64,000 nt of DNA from Chlorobiota bacterium. GTDB taxonomy: Bacteria; Bacteroidota; Ignavibacteria; OLB7. The translations under genes and the position numbers were made by a program. A model generated the notes under the pieces. That model did no database searches. It saw only the letters and a program-made list of their open reading frames with translations, and had not been told where the DNA came from. How positions within the stretch are numbered: position 1 is the stretch's first letter; every line of letters starts with the position of its first letter. Below are positions 40,957 through 51,500 of this stretch, piece by piece. The DNA lies in NCBI GenBank assembly GCA_028287785.1, contig JAQBOZ010000018.1, positions 62,001 through 126,000 of the forward strand, read 5' to 3'.

Positions 40957-42006
40957 TTATACGTTGCACTCCACCGGCTCCTTCGCGGCCTCGATAAACG
41001 CCCGGGCGTTTTCAACCGGGGTGTGGGGAAGGATTCCATGCCCCAGATTCGCCACGTACGGGCGGCCGGGAGGCACCTTCGCCAGCATCTCCCTGGTCTC
41101 CTTCCGGATCAGTTCCGGCGTGGTGGTCAGCAGCACCGGGTCGAGATTTCCCTGAAGGCTGAACGCTTCGGGGATCTCCCGCACCGCCCGCTCCAGATCG
41201 GTCTGCCAGTCGATCCCGAAGCCGCTTGCCCCGGTGGCCGGAAAGCCGTCGTAGCTCCGGACCCCCTTCGGGAAATAAATGAATGGGACATCGGGGGCGG
41301 CGCTCCGCACCCCCTTCAGCACCATCGACGCATGCCGCAGCCCGAACTCCCGGTATTCCCGCTCCGGCAGAAGCCCGGCCCAGGTATCGAAGAGCTGGAG
41401 CATGTTCGCGCCGGCGGCCACCTGGCCGAGAAGATAATCAATCAACTCCCGCGCAAGCATATCCATCAGCTCGTGCGCGGCGCGCGGCTCGGCATACAGA
41501 AAGTTCTTGAAGATGTCGAACGTCTTGGAGCCCCCCCCCTCTATCATGTACGCGGCAAGCGTCAGCGGCGCGCCGGCGAACCCGATGACAGGGACACGAC
41601 CCGCCAGCCGCCGTTTTGTCTCGGCGATCGCGTCGAACACGTACTGGAGTCTGTGGGTGATCCCCTGCTCCAGCCGGCCGACCGCCCCGGTGGCCCGTAT
41701 CGGTTCCGGGAACCGCGGCCCCCCCTTCCCCTCCTCGACGATCAGGTGCATTCCCATCGCCTCGGGGACCACAAGGATATCGCTGAAGATGATGGCGGCG
41801 TCCACGCCGACAAGATCGACCGGCTGTACCGTGACCTCGGCCGCGAGGTCGGGCGTTTTGCAGAGATCGAGGAACGTGGTGGCCGCACGAACGGCCCTGT
41901 ACTCGGGAAGATAGCGGCCGGCCTGGCGCATCATCCAGACCGGACGGCGCTCGGTGGGCTCGCCCCGAAGCGCGCGAAGAAGGAGTGAATCGTGCTGATC
42001 GTTCAT
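40957..42006 (-). CDS. hemE: Uroporphyrinogen-III decarboxylase
   Basis: 349 residues from ATG 42006 (MNDQHDSLLLRALRGEPTERRPVWMMRQAGRYLPEYR); the in-frame extension to 42105 is not conserved-looking. The catalytic N-terminal motif RPVWMMRQAGRYLPEYR and the second signature VDAAIIFSDILVVPEAMG are intact, as are GFAGAPLTLAAYMIEG and YVANLGHGILPHTPVEN at the end. It decarboxylates the four acetate side chains of uroporphyrinogen III to give coproporphyrinogen III. Last gene of the hem run, 85 bases after hemD. Confidence 0.96.
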   Translation of the reverse strand: MNDQHDSLLLRALRGEPTERRPVWMMRQAGRYLPEYRAVRAATTFLDLCKTPDLAAEVTVQPVDLVGVDAAIIFSDILVVPEAMGMHLIVEEGKGGPRFPEPIRATGAVGRLEQGITHRLQYVFDAIAETKRRLAGRVPVIGFAGAPLTLAAYMIEGGGSKTFDIFKNFLYAEPRAAHELMDMLARELIDYLLGQVAAGANMLQLFDTWAGLLPEREYREFGLRHASMVLKGVRSAAPDVPFIYFPKGVRSYDGFPATGASGFGIDWQTDLERAVREIPEAFSLQGNLDPVLLTTTPELIRKETREMLAKVPPGRPYVANLGHGILPHTPVENARAFIEAAKEPVECNV

Positions 42007-42091
42007 GCGGGAAGGTACGTCGGAAATAGGAATGTATGGAACGGCCCCGATGGGGAGATGAAATATCCTGCTGATCTGCATCGACGGCGCG

Positions 42092-42826
42092 TTATCCCGG
42101 CGCAAGCGCCCTGGCGATGGCCTCGGCGAGAAGCTCGACCGTCGGCGCCGGGGGGATGATCACATCGTCATGACCGCGCTCCCGCAGGGCCGTGGCAGTG
42201 GTTGCGCCGATCGCGCCGAACAGGACGCCGGAAGGGAGAACGGGATCGAGCGCGTGAAAGTTCCGCACCGCCGATGGCGAAAAGAAGAGGATGGCCGCCG
42301 GAGGATCGCCCGCCGCCAACGCACGGTTCAACATGGCGCGCGCGCCGGATGGGACCCCTGGGGAGTAGAGCGGCAGCTCCATCACATCGATGCCGCGCTC
42401 CCGAAGCCGGTCCACCGCAATATCGCGCCGCTCCGTGCTGCATGGATAGAGCACCGCGTCCACGCCGGCAAAGCTCTCCGCCAGCAACTCCTCCACGGAA
42501 TCGGCGACGGCGCGAATCGGTATTTCCGGATCGCCATCACGGAGAAGATCGGCGCTTGTGGCGCCAACCACGTAGTAGCCGCTTGGCGCGTGCTCGCGGA
42601 AATCGGTCTCCCGCAGATCGAGCCAGAGATCGGCCGCGAATGCGCTGGTGATCAGGACCGCGTCGCCGCCGGCAAGGCGGCGCACCGAGCGGAGGCCGCA
42701 CATATCCTTCGGCAACGGGAGAAACTCGATCATCGGAGCGGAACGGACGGCAAGTCCGCGACTCTCAAAGAGCGGGGCAATGGCGCGGTTATCCCCGGCG
42801 GATCGTGTAAGGATGATGGAAGGCAT
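42092..42826 (-). CDS. hemD: Uroporphyrinogen-III synthase
   Basis: 244 residues from ATG 42826 (12 residues longer from 42862). HemD is poorly conserved; the assignment uses the start IILTRSAGDNRAIAPLFESRGLAVRSAPMIEF, the hinge region, the ILFFSPSAVRNF motif, and GAIGATTATALRERG near the end, all typical of the two-lobed cyclase, together with its position between hemC and hemE. It closes and inverts ring D of hydroxymethylbilane to form uroporphyrinogen III. Confidence 0.9.
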   Translation of the reverse strand: MPSIILTRSAGDNRAIAPLFESRGLAVRSAPMIEFLPLPKDMCGLRSVRRLAGGDAVLITSAFAADLWLDLRETDFREHAPSGYYVVGATSADLLRDGDPEIPIRAVADSVEELLAESFAGVDAVLYPCSTERRDIAVDRLRERGIDVMELPLYSPGVPSGARAMLNRALAAGDPPAAILFFSPSAVRNFHALDPVLPSGVLFGAIGATTATALRERGHDDVIIPPAPTVELLAEAIARALAPG

Positions 42827-42898
42827 CGGCAATCGGGCTCCGGTTATCAGGCTGTCCGGCAACGTTATCCGCCACGTTTATCAGGCTGGCCGAGACGT

Positions 42899-43822
42899 TC
42901 AGGTGGCCCGCATCCGGCGAAGGATCTCCTCACCGCCGATCGCGAGAAGCCGGCGCGCAAGCTCACCCCCCAGCGCCTCTCCCCCGGCCGCCGGCCCGGT
43001 GATCGAATCGCGCACCAGATGGCGCCCATCCACCGAGGCTATCACGCCGTGTAGTTCCAGCGTATCGCCGGCAATCGTGGCATATCCGCCGATCGGAACC
43101 TGGCACCCCCCCTCCAGCATGCGGAGCAGCCCGCGTTCGGCCTCCACGGCCAGTCGCGTCCCGGAATGCTCGATCGCGGCCAGGATCTTCAGCACACGAT
43201 CATCCCCGGCCCGCGCCTCGATCCCCAGCGCCCCCTGCCCGACCGCCGGTATCATCAGCGATGCGGGGATGATCTGGGCTATCCTGTCGGCGAACCCCAG
43301 GCGTTCCAGCCCGGCCAGAGCAAGGATCATCCCATCCCAGCCGTTGTCGACGTATTTCTGAAGGCGCGTCCCCACATTCCCCCGCACGTCGACGATCGTC
43401 AGATCGGGCCTGATCTTCAGAAGCTGCGCCCGTCGCCTGAGCGATCCCGTTGCCACCACGGCTCCGTGCCGCAGCGTATCGAGCGTGGTCCCCGCCGGCG
43501 CAACCAGCGCATCCTCCGGCCGATGCCGCTCGGTAACGGCGGCAAGGACCAGCCCATCGGGGAGGCGGGTCTGCATATCCTTCAGGGAGTGGACGGCGAT
43601 ATCGGCGCGCCCGTCCAGCAGCGCGGTCTCCAGCTCCTTGGTGAAAAGCCCCTTGTCGCCGATAAGGCTCAGCGGGCTGTCGAGGACTTTATCCCCCACG
43701 GTGCTCATCACTTCGAGCCGGACCGCAAGGTCGGGATACGCGGAGAGGAGCATCCCCTCCACCGCGCGCGCCTGCCAGAGTGCCAGCGCGCTTCCCCGCG
43801 TGGCGATCACGAGTTCACTCAT
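42899..43822 (-). CDS. hemC: Porphobilinogen deaminase (hydroxymethylbilane synthase)
   Basis: 307 residues. ATRGSALALWQA at the N-terminus, GDKGLFTKELETALLDGRADIAVHSLKDMQT with the catalytic region, GSLRRRAQLLKIRPDL, and EGGCQVPIGG with the Cys that carries the dipyrromethane cofactor. It polymerises four porphobilinogens into hydroxymethylbilane. Its ATG overlaps the hemA stop by 4 bases (43819-43822), which indicates translational coupling. Confidence 0.97.
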   Translation of the reverse strand: MSELVIATRGSALALWQARAVEGMLLSAYPDLAVRLEVMSTVGDKVLDSPLSLIGDKGLFTKELETALLDGRADIAVHSLKDMQTRLPDGLVLAAVTERHRPEDALVAPAGTTLDTLRHGAVVATGSLRRRAQLLKIRPDLTIVDVRGNVGTRLQKYVDNGWDGMILALAGLERLGFADRIAQIIPASLMIPAVGQGALGIEARAGDDRVLKILAAIEHSGTRLAVEAERGLLRMLEGGCQVPIGGYATIAGDTLELHGVIASVDGRHLVRDSITGPAAGGEALGGELARRLLAIGGEEILRRMRAT

Positions 43823-45141
43823 TCGGTCCTGTCAGGTTCGTTGTTCGTGGAACTGTTCATCGGGGGGGCCTCATCATCACCGGCAGTCCCGTTCAGGTTG
43901 AAGAGCATCTTCACATACTCTGCCTTCATCAGCACCCGCTCCGCGTCGGTCTGCGCGTCCAGAAGATGTCCCATCGGCATGCCGATGATCTTCTTCACCA
44001 CGGACGCCACAAGCTTCTCGATCTTCTCGAAATCCGCCGCGCCGAACCGGTTGCGGTTCTTCTCAAGCTCCGCCCGCGCAATCTCCTCCCCCCATCGCTT
44101 CAACCCGGCGATCACCGGCGTCACCGGGAGGAGGGAGCACCACGCGGAGAACTTCGCCAGCTCGTCGGCGATGATCAGCTCGGCCCTGGGAAGCTCCGCG
44201 CGTCGCCGCTCCACGTTCGATTCCACCACGCTGTTCAGATCGTTCAGATCCTTGCAGAAGATCATCGGGATGGTATCGATGCGGGGATCGACGTTGCGGG
44301 GCATGGAGATATCGACGATCAACTGCGGCTCGCCATCGCGACGGGCGGCGGCGGCGCGCGCGTGATCGTAGGTGATAAGGTAGTTCGGGGCGCCGGTGGA
44401 GACGATGACGATATCGAACTCATGAAGCCGGGCCGGGAGTGTCTCCAGCGGCATCCAGGAGCCGAAGCCGAGCCGCCCTATCAGCTCCCGCCCGCGCGAC
44501 TCCGTGCGGTTGGTGATGGTGATGTTGGTCACCCCCTGGCCGTGCAGGTTGCGGGCGGCCAGATCGCCGGTATCCCCCGCGCCGATCACCAGCGTCCGTT
44601 TGCCGGCGATCGGATGAAAGATCTTCTTTGCCAGCTCCACCGCCACATAGCTGATGGAGACGGCGCCGGCGAACAGCTCGGTCTCCGACTTCACGCGCTT
44701 GCCGGTGTGGAGCGCGGTGCTGAACAACCTGTCCAGCACCTTCCCGAGCGATCCGTTCTGCCGCGCGCACTGATAGGCGGTGCGGACCTGGCCGATCACC
44801 TGGATATCGCCGATCACCTGGGAATCGACGCCGGAGGCCACCTCGAAGAGATGGCGCGCGGCGCTTCCGGCGTGCAGCGAGAAGAGATGCCCCTGCTGAA
44901 GATCCACCTTCTTCCATCGCCCCAGCCACTCCCGCACGGCGTCGGCGTGGAACGGCTCGGCATTCGGAACCACATAGATCTCCGTGCGGTTGCAGGTGGA
45001 GACAATGGCCGCCTCGGACGCCATCCCCCCCCGCCGCAGATCCTGCAGCGCGGCGGGAAGCTCCTCATCGCCGAAGACGATCCGCTCGCGGATCGTCAGG
45101 GGCGCATGTTTATGGGAGGTTCCGACGGCGTAGATATTCAT
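43819..45141 (-). CDS. hemA: Glutamyl-tRNA reductase
   Basis: 440 residues. MNIYAVGTSHKHAPLTIRERI, the catalytic Cys in AIVSTCNRTEIYVV (STCNRTE), GSAARHLFEVASGVDSQVIGDIQVIGQVR, and the NADPH-binding GAGDTGDLAARNL are all present. It reduces glutamyl-tRNA(Glu) to glutamate-1-semialdehyde, the first step of the C5 route to 5-aminolaevulinate. It overlaps the upstream hemX-like gene by one base (45141) and hemC by four. hemL and hemB are not in the window. Confidence 0.97.
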   Translation of the reverse strand: MNIYAVGTSHKHAPLTIRERIVFGDEELPAALQDLRRGGMASEAAIVSTCNRTEIYVVPNAEPFHADAVREWLGRWKKVDLQQGHLFSLHAGSAARHLFEVASGVDSQVIGDIQVIGQVRTAYQCARQNGSLGKVLDRLFSTALHTGKRVKSETELFAGAVSISYVAVELAKKIFHPIAGKRTLVIGAGDTGDLAARNLHGQGVTNITITNRTESRGRELIGRLGFGSWMPLETLPARLHEFDIVIVSTGAPNYLITYDHARAAAARRDGEPQLIVDISMPRNVDPRIDTIPMIFCKDLNDLNSVVESNVERRRAELPRAELIIADELAKFSAWCSLLPVTPVIAGLKRWGEEIARAELEKNRNRFGAADFEKIEKLVASVVKKIIGMPMGHLLDAQTDAERVLMKAEYVKMLFNLNGTAGDDEAPPMNSSTNNEPDRTE

Positions 45142-45971
45142 TACTGGAATCTATGGAATCCGCTCAGGACGAAATTGATCAGCGTCATCGAGATGATGGT
45201 TCCGAAGAACCCGACGAGCGACAGGATCACCACCTTCCTCCCCTCCAGCTTGATCACGTACTTGGCAAGCAGCGCGCTTGCGTAGATGGCCCAGACGGCG
45301 ATCGTCACAATCAGCTTCGGATCGTAATAATGGAAGTTGGGGAGGACGCCCGGCAGGTAGATCAGCCCGATCGCGATGGCGACGGCGAGGAACGCCACGC
45401 CGACGATCGATGACTTCTCGCTCATCCGTTCCAGCAGTTGAAGGCTGGGAAGCCGCTGATAGAATGTGCCGAACCTGTTGGACTTGATCTGGTGATAGAG
45501 CATCAGATAGAGGCCGCCGTACACCGCCGAGATGGCGAACGCCGTATAGCCGATCAGCGCCGCGCTGATATGCAGCCCCACCGCGTCGTTCAGCAGCACG
45601 GGGTTGGCCGATTGATCCTCGACCGCCGGGGAGAACATGATCGATATCGTCTGCAGAAGGAGCGCAAGCCCCACGAAGAACATCCCGGTCCCCCGCTCAC
45701 CGCTCGCCAGCTCGACGATCAGATAGGTGAGCGTGATGGTGAAGGAGATCAGCGTCAGCATTTCGAACGGCGTGTAGACCAGGCAATGACCATGATACAT
45801 GGTCTGCGCGTAGATCAGCGCCGTATGGATCAGCAGGGCCACCACAAGCGCCGGACGCCTCCACCGCGCGGCCCCCTCCTCCTTTCGGAAGAAGGCAAGG
45901 GCATAGATGGCGAACGCCGAGCTGTAGGCCAGCGGGAGGATCGCTTCGCAGATTCTGGCGAGTGCTAGCAT
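45141..45971 (-). CDS. CcsA/HemX-type cytochrome c assembly membrane protein
   Basis: 276 residues with about eight hydrophobic segments. The pattern MxxHGHCLVYTPFEMLTLISFTITLTYLIVE, with the His and a conserved aromatic/Phe-Glu motif, and LLNDAVGLHISAALIGYTAFAISAVYGGLYLM, followed by a late FHYYDPKLIVTIAVWAIYA, is that of the CcmC/CcsA/HemX superfamily, which handles haem at the membrane. Placement directly before hemA is the classic hemX position, where the protein affects HemA levels in Bacillus. It could equally be the CcsA of a system II cytochrome c maturation pathway; CcsB was not seen. Confidence 0.85.
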   Translation of the reverse strand: MLALARICEAILPLAYSSAFAIYALAFFRKEEGAARWRRPALVVALLIHTALIYAQTMYHGHCLVYTPFEMLTLISFTITLTYLIVELASGERGTGMFFVGLALLLQTISIMFSPAVEDQSANPVLLNDAVGLHISAALIGYTAFAISAVYGGLYLMLYHQIKSNRFGTFYQRLPSLQLLERMSEKSSIVGVAFLAVAIAIGLIYLPGVLPNFHYYDPKLIVTIAVWAIYASALLAKYVIKLEGRKVVILSLVGFFGTIISMTLINFVLSGFHRFQ

Positions 45972-46000
45972 GATTGATTATCCCAGGACGACGATCGGTT

Positions 46001-47281
46001 TCACCTGTTCAGCTCAAGAGATGAGGTCCTCCGGTGATCGGTCCGGAATCGGTAGAAATTGAGGAGGAGCCCCACCATCGACATATTCAACAGCAGGGAC
46101 GACCCCCCCTTGGAGAGGAACGGAAGAGGAATTCCCATCACCGGCACCAGCCCGATCGCCATGCCGATGTTCACCGCCGCATGGTAGAGAAAGATCGTGG
46201 CTATCCCAAAGCAGATCGTCGATTCGAATTTGTTTCGCAGATGGCTTGCCGTGTCCACGGCAAACCAGACCAGCGCGCAGAGCAGGACGATCACCAGCAT
46301 CCCCCCGAGAAACCCGAACTCCTCGGTCGGCACGCAGTAGATGAAGTCGGTCCACTGCTCCGGAATATAGCGCAACTGCGTCAGTGTTCCCTTCAGAAAC
46401 CCCTTCCCCTGCAACCCGCCGGAACCGACCGCCAGGAGCGACTGGATGACGTGATAGCCCGCGCCGCGCGGGTCCTTCGTGGGATCGAGCAGCACATCGA
46501 TCCGCAGCCGCTGGTGCTGCGGCAGATGCTGGTAGATGATCGGCGTGGAGAAGCCCAGAATCAGCGAGAGGGAGAACCCGAGCGCCGTCACCCAGACCGA
46601 CCGTCTGAACAGAAGCATGCAGAGGAGGACCGCCCCCATCGCGATGTACATCTGCGTTGCCCCGAACAACGATGCAATGGCGACCGCCGCCGGCGCGACA
46701 ATGGCGAACATCAGGAAGAGATCGGCCCCCGCCCAGAGCGCGATCCCCAGAAGCATGGCCGCGTACACCGTTGCCGATCCGGCATCGGGCTCCAGCATGA
46801 TCAGCGGAAGCGGGAGCAGGACGATGCCGATCATGATCCCCAGATCGCGCCAGTTGCCGAGATCGCGCCCCTCGCGACTGACGAAGAGGGAGGCCATCAT
46901 CAGGGTGCTGAACTTCGCCAGCTCGGACGGCTGTATCGATATCGGCCCGATGATGATCCAGTTCTTCTGCCCGTATCTCGCCGTGCCGATGATCAGCACC
47001 GCAACCAGCAGCAGCATCCCCATCCCGTAGAGCGGGTAGACGCTCAGCCGCACCCAGCGCTCGGGAAGGAACGCGATGGCGATCATCGTGATCACCCCGG
47101 CTATCGCGAAGACGAGCTGCGATGTGAAGATCGCGGACGCCCCCGACTCGTAGGTGGCGCTGTAAATCGATATCAGGCCGACGGCGACAAGCCCCACCGT
47201 GACAAGGAAGGTGCGGAAATCGAATTTTATCGAGCTGGAGGACGATGTGTCGATCGCCTCGTCGTAGTAATAGGTATCCAT
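46001..47281 (-). CDS. rodA: Rod-shape SEDS peptidoglycan polymerase RodA
   Basis: 426 residues with about ten membrane helices. SEDS hallmarks: KNWIIIGPISIQPSELAKFS, the catalytic-Asp region LPLIMLEPDAGSATVYAAMLL, RIDVLLDPTKDPRGAGYHVIQSLLAVGSGGLQGKGF, YIPEQWTDFIYCVPTEEFGFLGG, and the end GLVPVMGIPLPFLSKGGSSLL. It polymerises glycan strands of the elongation machinery together with a class B PBP. RodA is preferred to FtsW because of the RYIPEQWTDFIY wording and the absence of division genes. An acidic N-tail of ~20 residues (DTYYYDEAIDTSSSSS) is unusual. Confidence 0.93.
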   Translation of the reverse strand: MDTYYYDEAIDTSSSSSIKFDFRTFLVTVGLVAVGLISIYSATYESGASAIFTSQLVFAIAGVITMIAIAFLPERWVRLSVYPLYGMGMLLLVAVLIIGTARYGQKNWIIIGPISIQPSELAKFSTLMMASLFVSREGRDLGNWRDLGIMIGIVLLPLPLIMLEPDAGSATVYAAMLLGIALWAGADLFLMFAIVAPAAVAIASLFGATQMYIAMGAVLLCMLLFRRSVWVTALGFSLSLILGFSTPIIYQHLPQHQRLRIDVLLDPTKDPRGAGYHVIQSLLAVGSGGLQGKGFLKGTLTQLRYIPEQWTDFIYCVPTEEFGFLGGMLVIVLLCALVWFAVDTASHLRNKFESTICFGIATIFLYHAAVNIGMAIGLVPVMGIPLPFLSKGGSSLLLNMSMVGLLLNFYRFRTDHRRTSSLELNR

Positions 47282-47373
47282 GTATCAGATCATGACGAAA
47301 ATCGGGGGGCCGGGCGTTTACATCGGCATCGGAAGGGAATATTCAGGGATGGAGCGGAAGGGCCGGCCCAGGA

Positions 47374-47988
47374 TCAGCGGCGGAACGATTTCGGTTTCCC
47401 GAGGATCTCCTGCATGATCACGGCCCGCTTGATCTCCTCGGGATTGGCGAGCAGCGCGGAGAGAATCGTCGCCTGCCCCGGCCGGACGGCATCCTGACCG
47501 GCGACCGGCGTTACCGGATCGCCGGACATCCCGCCGGCGGAACGGAACTGCTTGAATCCGCCCAGATGGTACTCCTGGCTCTCCGGCTCCGCGGAGGCCG
47601 AACGGAAGGCGAACTTCGAGCTGTCGGCATCATAATCGGTGGCACTCGTGTCGTAATCGACAGCCGCGCGGGCGCCCTTCTCCATCGGCCCGCTCTGCAT
47701 AAGGCTGTGAAACGCAAACGGATCATCGGAACGATTGGCCGCCACGGGAGAATCAGCAACCCGCGACGCGGGGAGGGGCCGTGCCGGCTCCGATGACGCG
47801 GCCGCGCGACGGCGATTGGCCTCCTCGAGAGCCTCGCGGAGCCTCTCCTCGGTTGTCCTGGCCCGCTTCCGCCCCGCCTCCGCAACCCCGGGCGCGCCAT
47901 TCTTCTTCCTGCCACCAAACACCTTGTACAGGATGAAGATGAGAAGGAATATGATGATCTGCGGGTTATCGAACAGGAAATCGAACAT
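47374..47988 (-). CDS. Membrane-anchored hypothetical protein
   Basis: 204 residues from ATG 47988 (GGAG 8 bases upstream); the frame is open to 48060. A single N-terminal membrane helix (DFLFDNPQIIIFLLIFILYKVFGG) is followed by a basic then Ala/Glu-rich coiled stretch (TTEERLREALEEANRRRAAA) and a long low-complexity linker. The last ~30 residues (ILSALLANPEEIKRAVIMQEILGKPKSFRR) form a short helical motif that I recall from C-termini of other small membrane proteins in the Bacteroidota/Chlorobi. The function is unknown. It lies 92 bases before rodA and may share its transcript. Confidence 0.75.
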   Translation of the reverse strand: MFDFLFDNPQIIIFLLIFILYKVFGGRKKNGAPGVAEAGRKRARTTEERLREALEEANRRRAAASSEPARPLPASRVADSPVAANRSDDPFAFHSLMQSGPMEKGARAAVDYDTSATDYDADSSKFAFRSASAEPESQEYHLGGFKQFRSAGGMSGDPVTPVAGQDAVRPGQATILSALLANPEEIKRAVIMQEILGKPKSFRR

Positions 47989-48196
47989 GCGGGCACTCCG
48001 AAATTGCCGAATCGGACCGGAACCGCGCCCCACTTCCCCATCCCTGAAAGGGAGAGCCATCGCACGCGGAGGAGAACAAATTTAGGTCGGTGGCAAGCGG
48101 GGTACAAACTATTGCGTCCACGGAAACCGACCGACGCAATTTATTCCATCCGCCGGCGCCGGCGATCGTGCGGGACGGAGGGGCTGGAGAACGGCA

Positions 48197-48500
48197 ATGA
48201 GTCACTTTGAATCCGGCCCTCCGGTTGACAGCGCAATAATCCATCGGCGATCTTCTGATCGCTCTTCAAGCTCCGTCAGGAGCGCGCCGGTTGTAGCAAC
48301 GATAGCTCCGTTTCCCACGCAAGCTCCATCGGAGCGGACCATCCTCGCATTCATGAAGAGAGGAATGGTACGCTCCGATGGGGCTTGGGATCATGGAAGG
48401 CGTGGCGATGCTGCAACCGGTACGCCCCGATGGGGCTGGGAAGCCAGATGCCGGAATGACTCCGGGCATCATCCACAGCATCTCAACCTGAGTCACTACC
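48197..48500 (-). repeat. ~300-bp self-complementary dispersed repeat, copy 3 (inverted)
   Basis: Opposite orientation to copies 1 and 2. Its right terminus is AACCTGAGTCACTACC (48485-48500); its left end reads ATGAGTCACTTTGAATCC, a decayed version of the other terminus. The internal symmetric segments (CTCCATCGGAGCG, ACGCTCCGATGGGGC, GGTTGTAGCAACGAT, GCGATGCTGCAACC) are conserved. It fills most of the gap 47989-48581 between the membrane-anchored protein and bchH. Nothing else was seen there apart from presumed promoters. Confidence 0.9.
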
Positions 48501-48581
48501 GGAGGATCGCGATCTCCCCCGCAGTGGTATATTCAAGGCACTGCCGGATATGGCATCCCTCTTCGATTTCAGGAAACCAAC

Positions 48582-51500
48582 TTGGCCCGATCCCCCTTCA
48601 ACGTCACGCTGATCTGCATGGAGCCATCACGTCCCGCCGCCGTCGCGGAGATCGTGGCGCGGATGAACGCGGAGACGGATCTTCCGCTGCGGGTGATTCT
48701 CCGGGCGCGGGAATCGGCCGAGGCCGCCATTGCGGAACGGCACGGGGAGATCGCGAGCGATCTTGCGGGGAGCGATCTTGTCATCATCTCCCACGTGCTG
48801 ATGGATGAGGAGTCGACCCCGCTCGAACGCCTGATCCGCGACCATGTCCCACCGCACGCCACCATCCTCGGCATCTCCTCGGCCGCCCCCCTGATGCGGC
48901 TTACACGCGTGGGACGCTTCTCGATGAAACGGCGCCCGGACGCCGACGAGGAATCGCCCGACGCCCCTCCATCCGGCGCGATGCGGCTGAAAGCGCTCCT
49001 GGGAAGGATCGTCGGCGGACGGGATATCACCCCGTATCTCAAGGAGCTGATGATCGCCGCGCCCCGGCTTCTGCGCCTGATCCCCGGCCGGATGCGCGAT
49101 CTTCGCAGCTATATCGAAAGCTATCTCTACTTCGTCGAATGCTCCGAGCGGAACATCCGGTCGATGCTCCTGATGCTCGCCGATCGCTATCACGCCCCCA
49201 CCTCCGGCGCGCTCTCCGGTCGCTACGATCCCCCGGTGGTCTATCCTTCCGAGGGAATTCATCATCCCGATGCGCCCGCCCCGTTCCCCTCCCGTCGGGA
49301 ATATCTGGCCTGGTACGGCGCCCACGGCCATTCCGCCGACCGGCCGCTGATTGGGCTGATCCTGCTTCGGGGGGATGTGCTGATGGGGGAGCATGCCGCG
49401 ATCGACGCAACCATCCGCGCGTTCGAATCGCGGGGGATCGGGGTGATCGCGGCGTTCGGCAGCTCGTTCGATTACCGGACCGCGGTGGAGAGCCTTCTGC
49501 TGGATGATGACGGCGGCGGCATCGGCGCGCTGGTCTCCCTCACGGCGTTTCCACTGGTGGGGGGGCATGTCGGAAGCGATATCGCCGGCGCGACCGGCGC
49601 GCTGGAACGGTACGATCTCCCCTACTTCTCCCCCATCCCCCTCATCTTTCAGACGGTGGATGAGTGGCGCGTCTCGGAGTACGGCATCGGCCCGATGCAG
49701 ACGGCGCTTCATGTGGCGCTCCCGGAGCTTGAGGGGGCAATCGAGCCGATGGTGACAAGCGGCGTGGCGATCTCCGACCGGGGAAAGACGAAAACCGGCA
49801 TCGACGAGCGGACCGCGAAGCTGGTCAGGCGCGTGGAGCGATGGCTGGCGCTGCGGCGGAAGCACAATGCCGAGAAGCTGATCGCCATCACCATCTTCTC
49901 CTTCCCTCCCGGCAAGGGGGCCGTGGGGACCGCGGCCTATCTGGATGTGTTCCGAAGCCTCCATAACACGCTCGCCAGGATGAAGGAGGATGGCTATGCC
50001 GTCGATCTCCCCGCATCGCCGGAGGAGATCATCGAACGGATCGTGACGGGTGATGACAAGCTGGCGCCGATGTCGCTTTCGGAGCTCAACGTGGCGGCCC
50101 GGCTGACGGTACAGGAGTATACCGCGCTGGCGCCGGAATCGAAACGGGTCGCCGCGATGTGGGGCCCTCCCCCCGGCTCCCTCAACTCGGACGGCCGCGA
50201 CCTGCTGATCTACGGGTTCCGCTGCGGGAACATCTTCATCGGCGTGCAGCCGTCGTTCGGCTACGAGGGCGATCCGATGCGGCTGCTGTTCGCGAAGGGG
50301 GCCACGCCGCATCACGGATTTCTGGCCTACTATACCTGGATAGAACATGTCTTCCGCGCTGACGCGCATCTTCATTTCGGCACCCACGGAGCGCTGGAGT
50401 TCATGCCGGGGAAGCAGGTGGGGCTGGACGCCGCAAGCTGGCCCGATATCCTGATCGGCGATCTTCCCAATCTTTATTTCTACGCCATCAACAACCCGAG
50501 CGAGGGGACCATCGCCAAGCGGCGATCGCTGGCGGCGCTGGTCGGCTATCAGACGCCTCCTCTGGAAAACGCCGGCCTGTACCGCGAGCTTGGCGATATG
50601 AAGGAGATGGTCCACGCCTACCAGTCGGCCGAGCCGGGCGATCCACGCCGCGCGCTGACCGTCGAGGCGCTCGCGGAAAAAGTGGGGCAGCTCGATCTGG
50701 ACAAGGATGTCCCCCCTCCAGCGGCGGATGACGACCACTCCGGAAACGATCGGTTCGTGGCGCGCCTGCATGCCCACCTTATCGAGCTGGAATCGCGCCT
50801 GATCCCGACCGGCCTGCATATCGCCGGGGAGCAGCCATCCCCCGCCGGCCTGGCCGATCTTCTTCTTGCAATCTCCGAGTACGACCGACCCGAGGCCGGG
50901 GTACGCGCGCTGACCGATATCATCGCCGGGCGCGCCGGAGAGAATTACGGCGAGCTTTACCGCCGCGCCGATGCCGGGGACCGCGAGGCGATGGGGCGAT
51001 ATCTGACGACGCGGGACACCGCGCTGGAGGGAATCACAGCGCTGCTGATCGACAATGGCGAGGGGGATCGTGAACGGATAGACCGCGCCGCGCGACTGGT
51101 GGCGGGCCGGTCGGGCCTGCCGGCCAGGAACGCACCTCTCCGCGCCACGATGGGATATCTGCTGGCGATCGCCGCCAGGGCCTCCGAGCATCGGGAGTTC
51201 GACGCGCTGCTCCGTGGGATGTCGGGAGGATATATCACCGCGGCCATCGGCGGCGACCCGGTCCGCAACCCGGAAGTGCTCCCGTCCGGACGGAACATCC
51301 ACTCGCTCGATCCTGCGGCAATCCCATCGCCGATGGCGCTCCGCAACGGCAAGCGGGTGGTGGAGATGATGCTTCGGAAGAACCTTGAGGAGACCGGCCA
51401 GCTCCCCAGAAGCATCGGCATGGTCCTCTGGGGCCTTGATACGATCAAGACGCAGGGGGAGGCGATCGCGCAGGTCTTCGCGCTGATCGGCATCGAGCCG

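Noticed and set aside
7693-48500. The ~300-bp repeats as insertion sequences
   Set aside because: No transposase frame in any copy and no clear target-site duplication seen; at most a non-autonomous element.
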